Shown here in pieces: positions 19,642 to 28,720 of a stretch of 63,901 bases of DNA (its first letter is position 1; each line of letters starts with the position of its first letter). The notes under the pieces were generated by a model. The model was given only the letters and a program-made list of their open reading frames with translations, was not told the DNA's origin and did not search any database. Location of the stretch: positions 1 to 63,901 of the forward strand of contig JAFEEF010000048.1 in assembly GCA_018241265.1 (NCBI GenBank), given 5' to 3'. This stretch comes from Pseudomonadota bacterium (GTDB lineage: Bacteria > Pseudomonadota > Gammaproteobacteria > Burkholderiales > Burkholderiaceae_C). A program made the position numbers and the translations under genes.

Positions 19642-20349
19642 TTGAAGATCGACAACGCCATCGCCCTCGTCACCGGCGCCAACCGCGGCATCGGCCTCGC
19701 CTTCACGCGTGCGCTGCTCGCACGCGGCGCGCGCAAGGTCTATGCCGCCGCGCGCGATCCGGCGAGCATCGTTGCCCCGCCCGGCGTCGAGGCGATCCGC
19801 CTCGATGTCACCCAGCCCGACGAGATCGCCGCCGCGGCAGCGCGCACCGGCGACGTGACGCTCGTCGTCAACAACGCGGGCATCGCGCACTTCGGCGGCT
19901 TCCTCGCCGACGACAGCGAGGAGCTCGCGCGACGCCAGCTCGAGACCAACTTCTTCGGCATGCTGCGCGTCAGCAAGGCCTACGCGCCCATCCTGCGGGC
20001 GCACGGCGGCGGCGCGCTGCTCAACGTGCTGTCCATCGTCTCGTGGATCAACGGCGGCCAGCTCGCCGCCTATGCCGCGAGCAAGTCGGCCGCCTGGTCG
20101 CTGACGAATGCGCTGCGCCATGAGCTCGCGGCGCAGAAGACGCAGGTCACGGCGCTGCACATGGCGTTCGTCGACACCGATCTGGCGCGCAACGTCGACG
20201 CGCCCAAGACGAGCGCGGAGGACATCGCCGCCCGCGCGCTCGATGGCTTCGAAGCCGGCCTCGACGAAGTGCTGGCCGACGAGCGCACGCAGATGGTCAA
20301 GCAGGGGCTGACGGCCAGCCGCCCGAGCTACCTGCCCCCGATCGCCTGA
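19642..20349 (+). CDS. Short-chain dehydrogenase/reductase (SDR)
   Basis: The start is taken at TTG 19642 because GGGAG lies 6 bases upstream and the family sequence begins at once (KIDNAIALVTGANRGIG). This gives 235 residues. The classical SDR elements are present: the TGANRGIG cofactor loop, NNAGI, a catalytic Ser in the NVLSIVSW strand, and YAASK. It should be an NAD(P)H-dependent oxidoreductase in the cytoplasm. The substrate is unknown. The gene follows the TetR regulator, carries the matching operator and precedes an MFS exporter, which suggests a stress- or drug-response unit. Confidence 0.92.
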   Translation: MKIDNAIALVTGANRGIGLAFTRALLARGARKVYAAARDPASIVAPPGVEAIRLDVTQPDEIAAAAARTGDVTLVVNNAGIAHFGGFLADDSEELARRQLETNFFGMLRVSKAYAPILRAHGGGALLNVLSIVSWINGGQLAAYAASKSAAWSLTNALRHELAAQKTQVTALHMAFVDTDLARNVDAPKTSAEDIAARALDGFEAGLDEVLADERTQMVKQGLTASRPSYLPPIA

Positions 20350-20383
20350 ACCGCCCGCCGATCCTCCACTGAAAGCCGATGCC

Positions 20384-21796
20384 GTGACCGAAGCCGCCCT
20401 GCCCACGGCCGCCGCACCGCCGACCGACACGAGCCGGGCCTCGCCCTGGCCGGTGTTCCGGATCGCGAGCGTCGCCGCCTTCCTCGTCTCGCTCGACAGC
20501 ACGATGCTGTACTCGGCGTTCGGCGCGCTGCGTGCCGGCTTCCCCGAAGCGACCGCAGCCGACATGTCGTGGGTGCTCAACGCCTACACCGTCGTCTATG
20601 CCGCGATGCTGATCCCGGCCGGCGGCCTGGCCGACACGCACGGCAGGAAGCGCGTGTTCCTGTTCGGCGTCGCGGTGTTCCTGGCGGCGTCGGCGGCCTG
20701 CGGCCTGGCCGGCAGCGTCGGCTGGCTGATCGCGGCGCGCGTGCTGCAGGCGGTCGGCGCGGCGCTATTGACGCCGGCTTCGCTGTCGATCGTGCTGGCG
20801 GCGTTCCCGCAAAGCAAGCGCGCGGTGACGGTGAGTTTGTGGGGCGCGGTCGGCGGCTTCGCGGCGGCCGTCGGCCCGAGCCTCGGCTCCTACGTGATCC
20901 AGACCATAGGCTGGCCGTGGGCCTTCTTCATCAACCTGCCGATCGGCGCGATCTCGCTGTGGCGCGGCGCCGCGCTGCTGAGCGAGTCGGCCCGTTCGAC
21001 GACGCGCCGCAAGGTCGACGTGGTCGGCATGGCGCTGCTGATCGTCGCGGTCGGCGCGATCGCGCTGGCGATCGTCGAATCGGAATCGCCGGCCTGGACG
21101 CGCGGTCAGCTCGTCGCCGCGGCAGCCGCCGGCGTCATCGCGCTCGTCGCCTTCGTGGCCTGGGCGCGCAACGTGCGCGATGCGCTGGTCGACCTCGGCC
21201 TGTTCCGCCATCCGACCTACAGCGCGGTCAACGCCGCGACGCTGTCGTTCGGCATCGCGTTCGCGATGATGTTCTTCGCGTTCTTCTTCTACATGAGCAA
21301 CGTCTGGCACTACACCCAGGCGCAAGCCGGCCTCGCGATCGCGCCGGGTCCGCTGGTGGTGATCCCGGTCGCGGTCGTCACCGGCCGGCTTGCCGGGCGC
21401 TACGGGCACCGGCCGTTCCTGGTCGGCGGCGCGCTGCTCTATGCGGCCGCGGGCCTGTGGTTCATGCTCGTGCCGGGCACCGAACCGGCGTATGCGGCGC
21501 ACTGGCTGCCCGGACTCTTCCTCAGCGGTGCCGGCGTCGGCCTGGTGCTGCCGTCGCTGTCGGGCGCCGCGGTCAGCAAGCTGCCGGCGCAGCACTATGC
21601 GGTGGGCAGCGCGGTGAACCAGGCGACGCGCCAGATCGGCGCGGTGATCGGCGTCGCGATCACGGTGATGCTGCTCGGGCACAAGGTCGTGCAGCGCGGC
21701 GACTTCGATGTGGTGTATGGCTTGCACATCGGGCTCGCGTTGCTGACGGCCGCGCTGTGCCTGTTCGTGCGGACCCGGCCGGCGCAGCGCGGGTGA
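20384..21796 (+). CDS. MFS transporter, DHA2 (14-helix drug exporter) type
   Basis: This 470-residue membrane protein uses a GTG start at 20384; the ATG five bases upstream runs straight into a stop. It has LDSTMLYSAFGALRAGFP near the N-terminus (motif D1-like), GGLADTHGRKRVFLFG (motif A) between helices 2 and 3, and a late GPSLGSYVIQ (motif C), as in EmrB/QacA-type exporters. The length fits 14 helices. It lies 34 bases after the SDR gene and probably shares its promoter and TetR control. Export substrate unknown. Confidence 0.93.
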   Translation: MTEAALPTAAAPPTDTSRASPWPVFRIASVAAFLVSLDSTMLYSAFGALRAGFPEATAADMSWVLNAYTVVYAAMLIPAGGLADTHGRKRVFLFGVAVFLAASAACGLAGSVGWLIAARVLQAVGAALLTPASLSIVLAAFPQSKRAVTVSLWGAVGGFAAAVGPSLGSYVIQTIGWPWAFFINLPIGAISLWRGAALLSESARSTTRRKVDVVGMALLIVAVGAIALAIVESESPAWTRGQLVAAAAAGVIALVAFVAWARNVRDALVDLGLFRHPTYSAVNAATLSFGIAFAMMFFAFFFYMSNVWHYTQAQAGLAIAPGPLVVIPVAVVTGRLAGRYGHRPFLVGGALLYAAAGLWFMLVPGTEPAYAAHWLPGLFLSGAGVGLVLPSLSGAAVSKLPAQHYAVGSAVNQATRQIGAVIGVAITVMLLGHKVVQRGDFDVVYGLHIGLALLTAALCLFVRTRPAQRG

Positions 21797-21803
21797 GTTC
21801 CTT

Positions 21804-23618
21804 TTACTCTGGAACCGAGATGCCGTAGCGGCCGGCCTCCTTGTCGATGGTCGGCAACAACTGGTGTGCCGCATCGATGTCGGACCGGGCTTGCGCCGCA
21901 TCACCGCCCGACCGCAGCCGGGCGATGCCGCGTCCATAGAGCGACCAAGGGAGCTTCGGGTCGAGCTTCAAGGCGGCGTCGTAGTCGGCCTGCGCCTCGC
22001 GATAGGCGCCGCGCCGCAGCTGCACCCAGCCGCGGCTGTCGAGGTAGGCGCTCATCGCCGGCCGAAGCTGCACGGCCGAGTTGCAGAGCGCGAGCGACTG
22101 GTCGAGCTCGGTCGCCAGCATGGCACCGGCCCAGCACCGCTGGTTCATCCCCTGGTCAACCGACGGATCGAGGCGATGCGTGCGTATCCAGAGGTCGAAC
22201 TGAGCGAGCGCGGCGTTGTTGCCGAGCTCGAGGTAGAGCTTGCCGACTTCGAGCCGCAGTGACGACTGCGGCGTCAATGCACGGTCGAGTTCGTCGAGGT
22301 CCGCGAGCGCACCGGCACGGTCGTTCCGGCGCTGGCGCAACTCGGCACGCTGCAGGCGCGCATCGCTGTCGGACGGATCGATGCGCAGCGCAGCGTCGTA
22401 GTCCTGCAGAGCCCGCGCCGGGTCGCCGAGCGCCACGCGCACCTTGCCGCGCAGCGCGAGGTAGGCGGCGGCCTGCGGATCGAGCTCGCAGGCCCGGTCG
22501 AGATCGGCCAGCGCGCGCGCATAGTCGCGCCGCGCGATCGACGCCGCGCCGCGCCGCGCATAGCCCGCGGCATCCGTCGGTGCGGCACCGGACGACGTCG
22601 CATTGCCTTCCGGCGTCGATGCCGCATCGGCCGACGATGCTGCGCTGGCCACCGCGTTGAGCGCGAAGACCGGACCGCCGTTGTAGGTGAAGTACAGACG
22701 CCGCTGACTTCGGGACACGTAGATGCGGTGCGACAGGAAGAAGTCGATGCCGATGAGCATGTCGACGTCGGCGGCCGTGTAGTCGGCCACGGTGAAGCGA
22801 TTGTTCGAGATGCGCTCGCCGCCGATCTCGAACGTGTCGAACGAGGCGGTCCAGGCCGGCACGTCGCCGGTGCCCAGGCCACGATGCCGACCGGTCGGCG
22901 TCATCGCCTCGGGCGCTATGCCGGCACGCCGCGCGGCCTTCAGCGTGACGACCGACTGCGCGCCGGTGTCGAACAGCACGCGGATCTCCTTGCCGTTGAT
23001 CTTCGCCACCGTCTCGATCGCCGGCAGCTCGGCGGCCCGGCCCCATTCGAGCGGCAGCATCGACACCGGCGCCGAACCGGCCCAGTAGGCGAGGTTGCGA
23101 TCGCCGCAGTCCTGCGGCGTCATGAAGCGGATCATGCCGTTGGCGAGGTCGTATTCGGTATCCACCGCATCGAGCAGGTTGCGGCCGATCAGCCCCACCG
23201 CGCCCTCCCCCGGCTCGGAGCCCCCGACCAGAAACTCCACATCGGGAATCTCGCCCTTCAGCAGCTTGAGGCGGTCGACGCGCGTCATGTGGCTGTCCAC
23301 CTGCCCCGAAAAGCCCTCGATGCGCAGCCCGCGCGGCGCGCGCGTCGTCTTCAGGCCGAGTTCGATGGCCGCCGTTTCGGTCAGGAAGCTGTAGAAGGCG
23401 CCGGTGTCGATCACCAACTTGACCGGATGGCCGTTGATGCCGACCGTCGCGATCGCGCGCGTGCCCGCCAGCGTCACCGGCAGCTCGACCGCCTGGACCT
23501 GGCAGGCCGCGCGCGCCGCGGTCGGCAACAGCAGCGCAAGCGCCCACGCCACGATCACCGGCAGCACAGGCCGCCAGCACACGACCGTCCTGCTGCGATT
23601 GCCGATCTCGTTCGCCAC
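21804..23618 (-). CDS. Secreted double retropepsin-like aspartyl protease with TPR repeats
   Basis: GTG 23618 is chosen because AAGGAG sits 7 bases upstream and a signal peptide follows (PVIVAWALALLLPTAARAAC), giving 604 residues. Two retropepsin-like halves each carry an active-site triad: Asp71 in VIDTGAFYSF and Asp217 in LFDTGAQSVV, with LIGRNLLDAVDTEYDL and LIGIDFFLSHRIYV as the matching flap/helix segments. After an Ala/Ser linker, from about residue 345, five or six tetratricopeptide repeats follow (YARALADLDRACELDPQAAA; ALQDYDAALRIDPSDSDARL). It is probably an exported peptidase or peptide-binding protein with a partner-binding tail. It is a single gene convergent with the MFS gene. 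Confidence 0.85.
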   Translation of the reverse strand: MANEIGNRSRTVVCWRPVLPVIVAWALALLLPTAARAACQVQAVELPVTLAGTRAIATVGINGHPVKLVIDTGAFYSFLTETAAIELGLKTTRAPRGLRIEGFSGQVDSHMTRVDRLKLLKGEIPDVEFLVGGSEPGEGAVGLIGRNLLDAVDTEYDLANGMIRFMTPQDCGDRNLAYWAGSAPVSMLPLEWGRAAELPAIETVAKINGKEIRVLFDTGAQSVVTLKAARRAGIAPEAMTPTGRHRGLGTGDVPAWTASFDTFEIGGERISNNRFTVADYTAADVDMLIGIDFFLSHRIYVSRSQRRLYFTYNGGPVFALNAVASAASSADAASTPEGNATSSGAAPTDAAGYARRGAASIARRDYARALADLDRACELDPQAAAYLALRGKVRVALGDPARALQDYDAALRIDPSDSDARLQRAELRQRRNDRAGALADLDELDRALTPQSSLRLEVGKLYLELGNNAALAQFDLWIRTHRLDPSVDQGMNQRCWAGAMLATELDQSLALCNSAVQLRPAMSAYLDSRGWVQLRRGAYREAQADYDAALKLDPKLPWSLYGRGIARLRSGGDAAQARSDIDAAHQLLPTIDKEAGRYGISVPE

Positions 23619-23783
23619 GTACCATCTCCTTGTTGGCGGCGCGATTCTGCCTGCTGCGCGGGCGCTCATGTCCGATCGATCCGGATCGCTCGCGCAGCCT
23701 GTCACGGTGGGGCGAGCCGCTGCGCTACAGTCGCCGGCAAACCGGCCGCGGGCGACCGGTCCTGATCCCATCGGAGGCCACCC

Positions 23784-24131
23784 ATGCTGCACCAAGGAAG
23801 CTGCCACTGCGGCCGCATCGCGTTCCAGGTCGAAGGCACGATCGAAGGCGCGATGTCGTGCAACTGCTCGATCTGCCAGCGCAAGGGCGCGCTGATGTGG
23901 TTCGTGCCGCGAGCCAGCCTGCAACTGCAGACGCCGGCGGAGAACCTCGCCACCTACACGTTCAACAAGCACGTCATCAAGCACCACTTCTGCCCGACCT
24001 GCGGCATGCATCCGTACGGCGAAGGCACCGATCGGAAGGGCAACGCGATGGCGGCGGTCAACATCCGCTGCCTCGAAGACATCGACCTCGCGGCGATCCC
24101 GGTCCAGCAGGTCGACGGCCGGGCGATATGA
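23784..24131 (+). CDS. GFA (glutathione-dependent formaldehyde-activating enzyme-like) family protein
   Basis: The protein is 115 residues, the usual size of stand-alone GFA/CENP-V domains. The zinc ligands are in place: Cys7 and Cys9 (GSCHCG), Cys26/28/31 (SCNCSICQ) and the distal HFCPTCG pair. Despite the family name, most small members are not proven to act on formaldehyde. The trimethylamine cluster that would make formaldehyde is 17 kb away, so no link is claimed. It converges on the next gene with 3 bases between. Confidence 0.9.
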   Translation: MLHQGSCHCGRIAFQVEGTIEGAMSCNCSICQRKGALMWFVPRASLQLQTPAENLATYTFNKHVIKHHFCPTCGMHPYGEGTDRKGNAMAAVNIRCLEDIDLAAIPVQQVDGRAI

Positions 24132-24134
24132 CGG

Positions 24135-25706
24135 CTACTCGTCCGCCGCGTCGTCCTTCAGCTTGACCACCTCGTCGACGATCGCCTGCACCTGCGACGA
24201 CAGGCCTTCGTGGATCAGCCGCGCGCGGTTCAGGATCTTCTCGGCCGCGTTCTTCGCCGTGTTGGCCGACGTGTTGATCTCGTCGAAGCCTTCTAGGCAC
24301 TTGCGGATCTTCTCGATCGCCTTGTCGAGCTTGTCGAAGCTGGCCGCATCCTGACGGTCGTGCGACGCGGCCTTCACCGAGAGCGCCGTTGCCACCATCA
24401 GACCGGCCTGCAGCCAGACGTCGTGGTCGTCGTCGTCGGCATCCCAGCGCACCACGATGTCGTGGCCGTAGCGCTGGAAGGTCGGGATGCCGCCGGGCGC
24501 GGTCTTCACCGAATGCACGAAGACGCAGACGCCGGCCTGCCGGTTGACGCGCGCCAGGTGCGCCTCCTCGAGCGTCTTCACGAGGTCGTACGACGCGCTC
24601 TCCTTGGCTTCGACGACGATGCGCGCGCCGGCCGCGAGCTTGTCGGGGCCGATGGTGATCACGTAGTCGCCGACCTTGCAGTTGGGCTTCAGGCCGGTCG
24701 TCGCACCCGTCTCCTGCAGCACGTCGCCGGCGGCCTGCACGACGCTGCGCAGATGGTCGCCCAAGGTCGACTCGAACTCGAAGCCGTGGCGCGTGCTCTT
24801 GGCCGACTCCTCGCGCCGCGCCGTCATGCTCTGGATCGCGCCGTCGAGGCGCGCCGCGAGCTCCATCTGCTGGCGCAGCATCGTGTGCTGGTGCTCCTGC
24901 AGCATGCGGTGCAGGCGCTGCAGCGCCGAGTCCTCGTTGTCGAGCGACAGCTCGGCGGTCAGGCTCTTCTGCGCGGTCTCGACGCGCGCGACCAGGCGCG
25001 ACAGCGCCGAATCGTCCTTGTCGAGGCTGAACTCGTCGGTCACCGCCTGCAGGTTGCGTGACAAGGCCTGATTGAGGTCGCCGTACTTGGCGGTCAGCTC
25101 GCCGAGGAAGCGCACCAGCGCGCCGTCCTTGTTGTCGAGGCTGAACTGGCCGAGGATCGCCTGGTTCTGCGCCGCGACGGCGCCGTCGAGCGTGCGCTGC
25201 AGCGCGGCCACGAGGTGGTTGTCGCCGGAAGGATCGAGCATGCGCAGGAGCTGGCTGTTCTCGCCGACGAACTGCTCGAACACCTTGCCGAGATTGACCT
25301 GCGCGTCCTGCACCTGCTGCCGCACCACCGTCGCGAGATCGCCGTCGGCCTTGGTCAGCCGATGCACGCGCTCCATGAACGTGCCCTGCTGCGGGTCGAA
25401 GTAGTGGGCGAGCGAGCCGGAGACGCGCTCCTCGAACTTGTTGCGCCAGCCGTTGAGGCGCGAGCCCAGCTCGTCCATCAGGCGGTCGCCTTCGCGCCGC
25501 AGGGTGTCGCTGTCGAGCGTGCCGCGCGCCGCCTTCAGCGACAGCACGCCGACCTTCAGCGCGGTGACGAGGAAGTTGGTGCGCGCCGGCCCTTCGGGAT
25601 AGTCGGACAGCGCGAGCAGCACCTCGGGGTCGGAGACCGCGAAGGTGATGATCGCCGGCTCGATGGTGGCGGGCTTGGAGGAGCTGGAGACGTCGGAGGT
25701 TTCCAT
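24135..25706 (-). CDS. Coiled-coil protein with internal repeats and a PD-(D/E)XK-like nuclease domain
   Basis: A 523-residue cytoplasmic protein with no signal or membrane segment. Residues 100-330 are mostly helical and hold three imperfect repeats of about 35 residues, each starting FSLDNKDGAL, FSLDKDDSAL or LSLDNEDSAL. Residues 335-440 look like a restriction-nuclease fold: FEFESTLGDHLRS, GDYVITIG, then IVVEAKES, i.e. the D...ExK pattern, followed by a helix and the strand AGVCVFVHS. The layout (helical N-part plus ExK domain) recalls RmuC/DUF2130 proteins, but overall identity is not evident. A last coiled coil (460-520) follows. Possible roles are DNA repair or defence. I cannot name it. 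Confidence 0.75.
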   Translation of the reverse strand: METSDVSSSSKPATIEPAIITFAVSDPEVLLALSDYPEGPARTNFLVTALKVGVLSLKAARGTLDSDTLRREGDRLMDELGSRLNGWRNKFEERVSGSLAHYFDPQQGTFMERVHRLTKADGDLATVVRQQVQDAQVNLGKVFEQFVGENSQLLRMLDPSGDNHLVAALQRTLDGAVAAQNQAILGQFSLDNKDGALVRFLGELTAKYGDLNQALSRNLQAVTDEFSLDKDDSALSRLVARVETAQKSLTAELSLDNEDSALQRLHRMLQEHQHTMLRQQMELAARLDGAIQSMTARREESAKSTRHGFEFESTLGDHLRSVVQAAGDVLQETGATTGLKPNCKVGDYVITIGPDKLAAGARIVVEAKESASYDLVKTLEEAHLARVNRQAGVCVFVHSVKTAPGGIPTFQRYGHDIVVRWDADDDDHDVWLQAGLMVATALSVKAASHDRQDAASFDKLDKAIEKIRKCLEGFDEINTSANTAKNAAEKILNRARLIHEGLSSQVQAIVDEVVKLKDDAADE

Positions 25707-25787
25707 GGGCGGACGGCACTTGCAGACGATCGGTCACGCCATTCTAGGAAGCCCGCGGCCGCGATGCCGGCACGCGCCCGCACCGCG

Positions 25788-27650
25788 TCAACCGGCGCGG
25801 ACCTCGGCCTCGAACAGATAGGCCGCCAGCGCTTGCCGCACCTCGGCGATCGTGGCGTCGGATGCTGGCGGCAGGGTCACGTCGACGCGCAACCCGCGCC
25901 GGCCGCCCTCGACCACATCGATGCGCGCATCGGCATGGCCGAGCTGCTCGCGCACGACCCGCGTCACGAGCCGCGCGGCCGCATCGCAGCGCAGCGCCGG
26001 CTTGTAGATCTTGCCGACCGACGTCAGCGGGATCGTGTCGACGACATGAATCTCCTTCGGCCACGCCGGCCGCTCGGCGATCGTGCGCTGGGCGTGGTCG
26101 CGCAGGTCGTCCACGCTCGCTGTCGCGCCAGGGCGCAGCGCGACGTAGCAGACCGGCAGCTCGCCGGCGTAGGCATCGGGCATGCCGACCGCGGCCGCGA
26201 GCGCGACGGCCGGATGCTCCGCCATCGCGTTCTCGATCATCAGCGGATCGATGTTGTGGCCGCTGCGGATGATCAGGTCCTTGGCACGGCCGGCGATGTG
26301 GATGCGCCCGTCGTCGTCGGTGTAGCCGAGGTCGCCGCTGTTCAGCAGGCCAAGGGCGAGGACGCCGGCGTCGTGCGACGGATCGCGGTAGCCCGGCGAG
26401 ACGTGCGGCCCGCGGATCGCGATGACGCCGATCTCGCCGGCTGCACAAGCCGGTCCGAGCGTGCCGCCGGCTTCGAGGCGCCGCACCTCGACCCGCGTGT
26501 ACGGCAACGGCCAGCCGACCGAACCGGCGCCGCCCGCGCCGGCCACCGCATCGATCGCGATCAGGCCCGACGCTTCGGTCATGCCGTAGACCTCGAACAG
26601 CCCGCGGTCGGTGACTTCGCGGAAGCGCTCGCCGACGGCTGCCGGCAGCGACGCCGCGCCGGTGAAGCCGGCGCGCACGGTCGCGAGGTCGCCCGCGGCG
26701 GGCGGCACGTCGAGCACCGCGCCGATCGATGTCGGCACCGCGCCGACGAGCGTGGCCTCGTAGCGGCCGGCGAGCCGCCAGAAGCCTTGCACCATCGCCG
26801 GGTTGCGCAGGCCCGATGGCGACATGACGAGCAGGCTGACGCCGGCCATGAACGCGCTGAGGCCGCAGAAGATCGTGCCGCCGACATGGAACAGCGGCAA
26901 GGTCGCGGTGAGCGTATCGGTCGCACGGAAGTCGCCGAGCATCGCGCCGCCGAGCGCGGCCGTCAGCTGCGAGCGGTGCGTGTGCGCGACGAGCCGCGGC
27001 GCGCCGGTCGTGCCGCCGGTGTGGAAGTAGGCCGCGATGTCGTCGTCGCGGCCCGGCGTGTCGAAGACCAGGCGATCGTCGGGCTGCGCCATCAGCGCGG
27101 CGTGGAAGTCGAGCACGCCCGGCTCGAGCGGCACGCCGGGCGGTGCGATGCGCAGCACGACGAGCTCGGGCATCTGCGCGCGCAACGCCAGGGTCTTCTG
27201 CCAGATGTCGAGCGCCGGATGCGGACCGAGCGCGACCAGGATGCGCGCACCCGACGCGCGCAGCAGCGCCGCGACGTGCTCGGGCTGCAGCAGGAAATTG
27301 ATCGGCACGGCGTAACCCGCGGTCTCGGCGCCCCACAGCACCGCATGCGTCTCGACCAGGCTCGGCAGCAGGTAGGCCACGCCCGGCCGCGGCCCGGCGA
27401 GCGTCGCGAACAGGTTCGCTGCGCGACGCACGAGGCCGAGCAGTTCGCGGTAGCTCACGCGCCGCGGCTGCTCGTCGGGCGCGCCCGTCATCAGCATCGT
27501 CAGCGCGGCGCGCTCCGGCCACGTTGCCGCGCTGCCGACGAAGACGTCGTGGACGCTGCGTTCGGGCAACCGCTCGGCGAGCGTCATCTCGGCCTCGATG
27601 CGGGCCAGATCGTCGCGCGTGCGGATGCTGCTCGTCGGAAGGATGGCCAT
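25788..27650 (-). CDS. Acyl-CoA synthetase (AMP-binding, long-chain fatty-acid--CoA ligase type)
   Basis: This 620-residue protein belongs to the ANL superfamily. It has the phosphate loop FHTGGTTGAPRLVAHTH, the adenylate motif YGMTEASGL, the hinge GDLGYTDDDGRIHIAGRAKDLI and the C-terminal catalytic-Lys segment LTSVGKIYKPALR. It should activate a carboxylic acid to its acyl-AMP and then acyl-CoA. The chain N-terminal to the loop is longer than in acetyl-CoA synthetases and fits fatty- or aryl-acid ligases; the acid is not known. It is a single gene, divergent from the DUF1801 gene with 84 bases between. Confidence 0.93.
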   Translation of the reverse strand: MAILPTSSIRTRDDLARIEAEMTLAERLPERSVHDVFVGSAATWPERAALTMLMTGAPDEQPRRVSYRELLGLVRRAANLFATLAGPRPGVAYLLPSLVETHAVLWGAETAGYAVPINFLLQPEHVAALLRASGARILVALGPHPALDIWQKTLALRAQMPELVVLRIAPPGVPLEPGVLDFHAALMAQPDDRLVFDTPGRDDDIAAYFHTGGTTGAPRLVAHTHRSQLTAALGGAMLGDFRATDTLTATLPLFHVGGTIFCGLSAFMAGVSLLVMSPSGLRNPAMVQGFWRLAGRYEATLVGAVPTSIGAVLDVPPAAGDLATVRAGFTGAASLPAAVGERFREVTDRGLFEVYGMTEASGLIAIDAVAGAGGAGSVGWPLPYTRVEVRRLEAGGTLGPACAAGEIGVIAIRGPHVSPGYRDPSHDAGVLALGLLNSGDLGYTDDDGRIHIAGRAKDLIIRSGHNIDPLMIENAMAEHPAVALAAAVGMPDAYAGELPVCYVALRPGATASVDDLRDHAQRTIAERPAWPKEIHVVDTIPLTSVGKIYKPALRCDAAARLVTRVVREQLGHADARIDVVEGGRRGLRVDVTLPPASDATIAEVRQALAAYLFEAEVRAG

Positions 27651-27734
27651 GGCGCGGGCTCCCAGAACCGGATCGCCTGACTCTATCTGCGATCCGAGTC
27701 GTGGCCTCGGCGCTGAATCCGCTACCCTGCGCGC

Positions 27735-28229
27735 ATGCCGCCATCCACGACCCGTCCGACCCGTTGGGACGCGACAGCCCTACCTGCGAAGAAGGCCGCG
27801 CTGCGCAAGGCGCGCAAGCCGGCCGTGCTGCCCAAGTCCGACGGCGACGCCGGCGTGCAGACCTACATCGACAGCATGGAGCCATGGCAGGCCGCGATCG
27901 CGCGGCATGTCGACGGCCTCGTCGCGCAACGCGTGCCGGGCGTGCGCAAGGCGATCCGCTGGCATTGCCCGTTCTACGGCGTCGACGGCCAGGGCTGGTT
28001 CCTCGCGTTCAATGCGTTCCAGTACCACGTCAAGTTCACGTTCTTCAAGGGCACGTCGCTGAAGCCGGTTCCACCGGTGGGCCGGCAGGACGATGCCCGT
28101 TCGCTCGACGTCCGCGAGGCGGACGACTTCGACGATGCGCAATTCGCGCGCTGGACCGAGCAGGCCGCCGCGTTGCCGGGCTGGGACGGCGCTGCGTCGC
28201 CGAGCCGCAAGACGCAGGCCCGCCGATGA
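27735..28229 (+). CDS. DUF1801 domain-containing protein
   Basis: This 164-residue protein carries a DUF1801 (YdhG-like) fold from about residue 40: IARHVDGLVAQRVPGVRKAI, WHCPFYG, then FNAFQYHVKFTFFKG. The N-terminal 30 residues are Lys/Arg-rich. Function of the family is not established. Its stop overlaps the start of the AraC-type gene (ATGA), so the two are translationally coupled. A second DUF1801 protein is encoded 0.9 kb downstream. Confidence 0.85.
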   Translation: MPPSTTRPTRWDATALPAKKAALRKARKPAVLPKSDGDAGVQTYIDSMEPWQAAIARHVDGLVAQRVPGVRKAIRWHCPFYGVDGQGWFLAFNAFQYHVKFTFFKGTSLKPVPPVGRQDDARSLDVREADDFDDAQFARWTEQAAALPGWDGAASPSRKTQARR

Positions 28230-28720
28230 GCACGCTGCCCGCGCCTCAGGATCCCGCGCTGCTGCGCCGCCTGCTGCGTGCCAGGGACCGCATGGACGCG
28301 GCATCGCACGAGGCCTGGCCGGTGCAGCGGCTGGCCGACGTCAGCGGCGTCTCCGAAGCGCACTTCGCGCGCTCGTTCAGGCAGGCCTTCGGCCTGCCGC
28401 CGCACCGCTATCTGCTGACGCGGCGCATCGAGCGCGCGACCGCACTGCTGCGCGACACCGACCTCGCGATCACCGAGATCGCGTTCCGGACCGGCTGGGC
28501 GAGCCTGGGCACCTTCGGCCGGACCTTCCGCGACGTCACCGGGACGAGTCCCGGCGAGTTCAGGGCGCGCGCGCTGGCCGCCGACGACGCGCTCGCCTGC
28601 GTGCCGGCGTGCATCGTCAGCGCCGTGCAGCGGCCCGACCTCGACATCGCAGTTTCGGAGAAGCGCCGACTATCGGCCGCCGGTATAACCCGACCCATCG
28701 ACGACCAGGAGATTCGGTGA
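28226..28720 (+). CDS. AraC family helix-turn-helix regulator, short form
   Basis: The ATG at 28226 overlaps the preceding stop and gives 164 residues. The two AraC helix-turn-helix units fill residues 12-112: VQRLADVSGVSEAHFARSFR, then LAITEIAFRTGWASLGTFGR with FRDVTGTSPGEFR. There is no separate N-terminal ligand domain; the remaining 45 C-terminal residues are Ala-rich and unassigned. It probably controls the neighbouring VOC gene, to which it is coupled by an ATGA overlap. Confidence 0.9.
   Translation: MSTLPAPQDPALLRRLLRARDRMDAASHEAWPVQRLADVSGVSEAHFARSFRQAFGLPPHRYLLTRRIERATALLRDTDLAITEIAFRTGWASLGTFGRTFRDVTGTSPGEFRARALAADDALACVPACIVSAVQRPDLDIAVSEKRRLSAAGITRPIDDQEIR

Noticed and set aside
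23784-24131. Functional link of the GFA protein to formaldehyde from trimethylamine
   Set aside because: It is 17 kb from the amine cluster, is not co-transcribed with it, and most small GFA proteins have no proven formaldehyde activity.
25215-27680. An 821-codon plus-strand frame opposite the acyl-CoA ligase
   Set aside because: His/Arg/Asp-rich shadow without a domain; the ligase motifs are on the minus strand.
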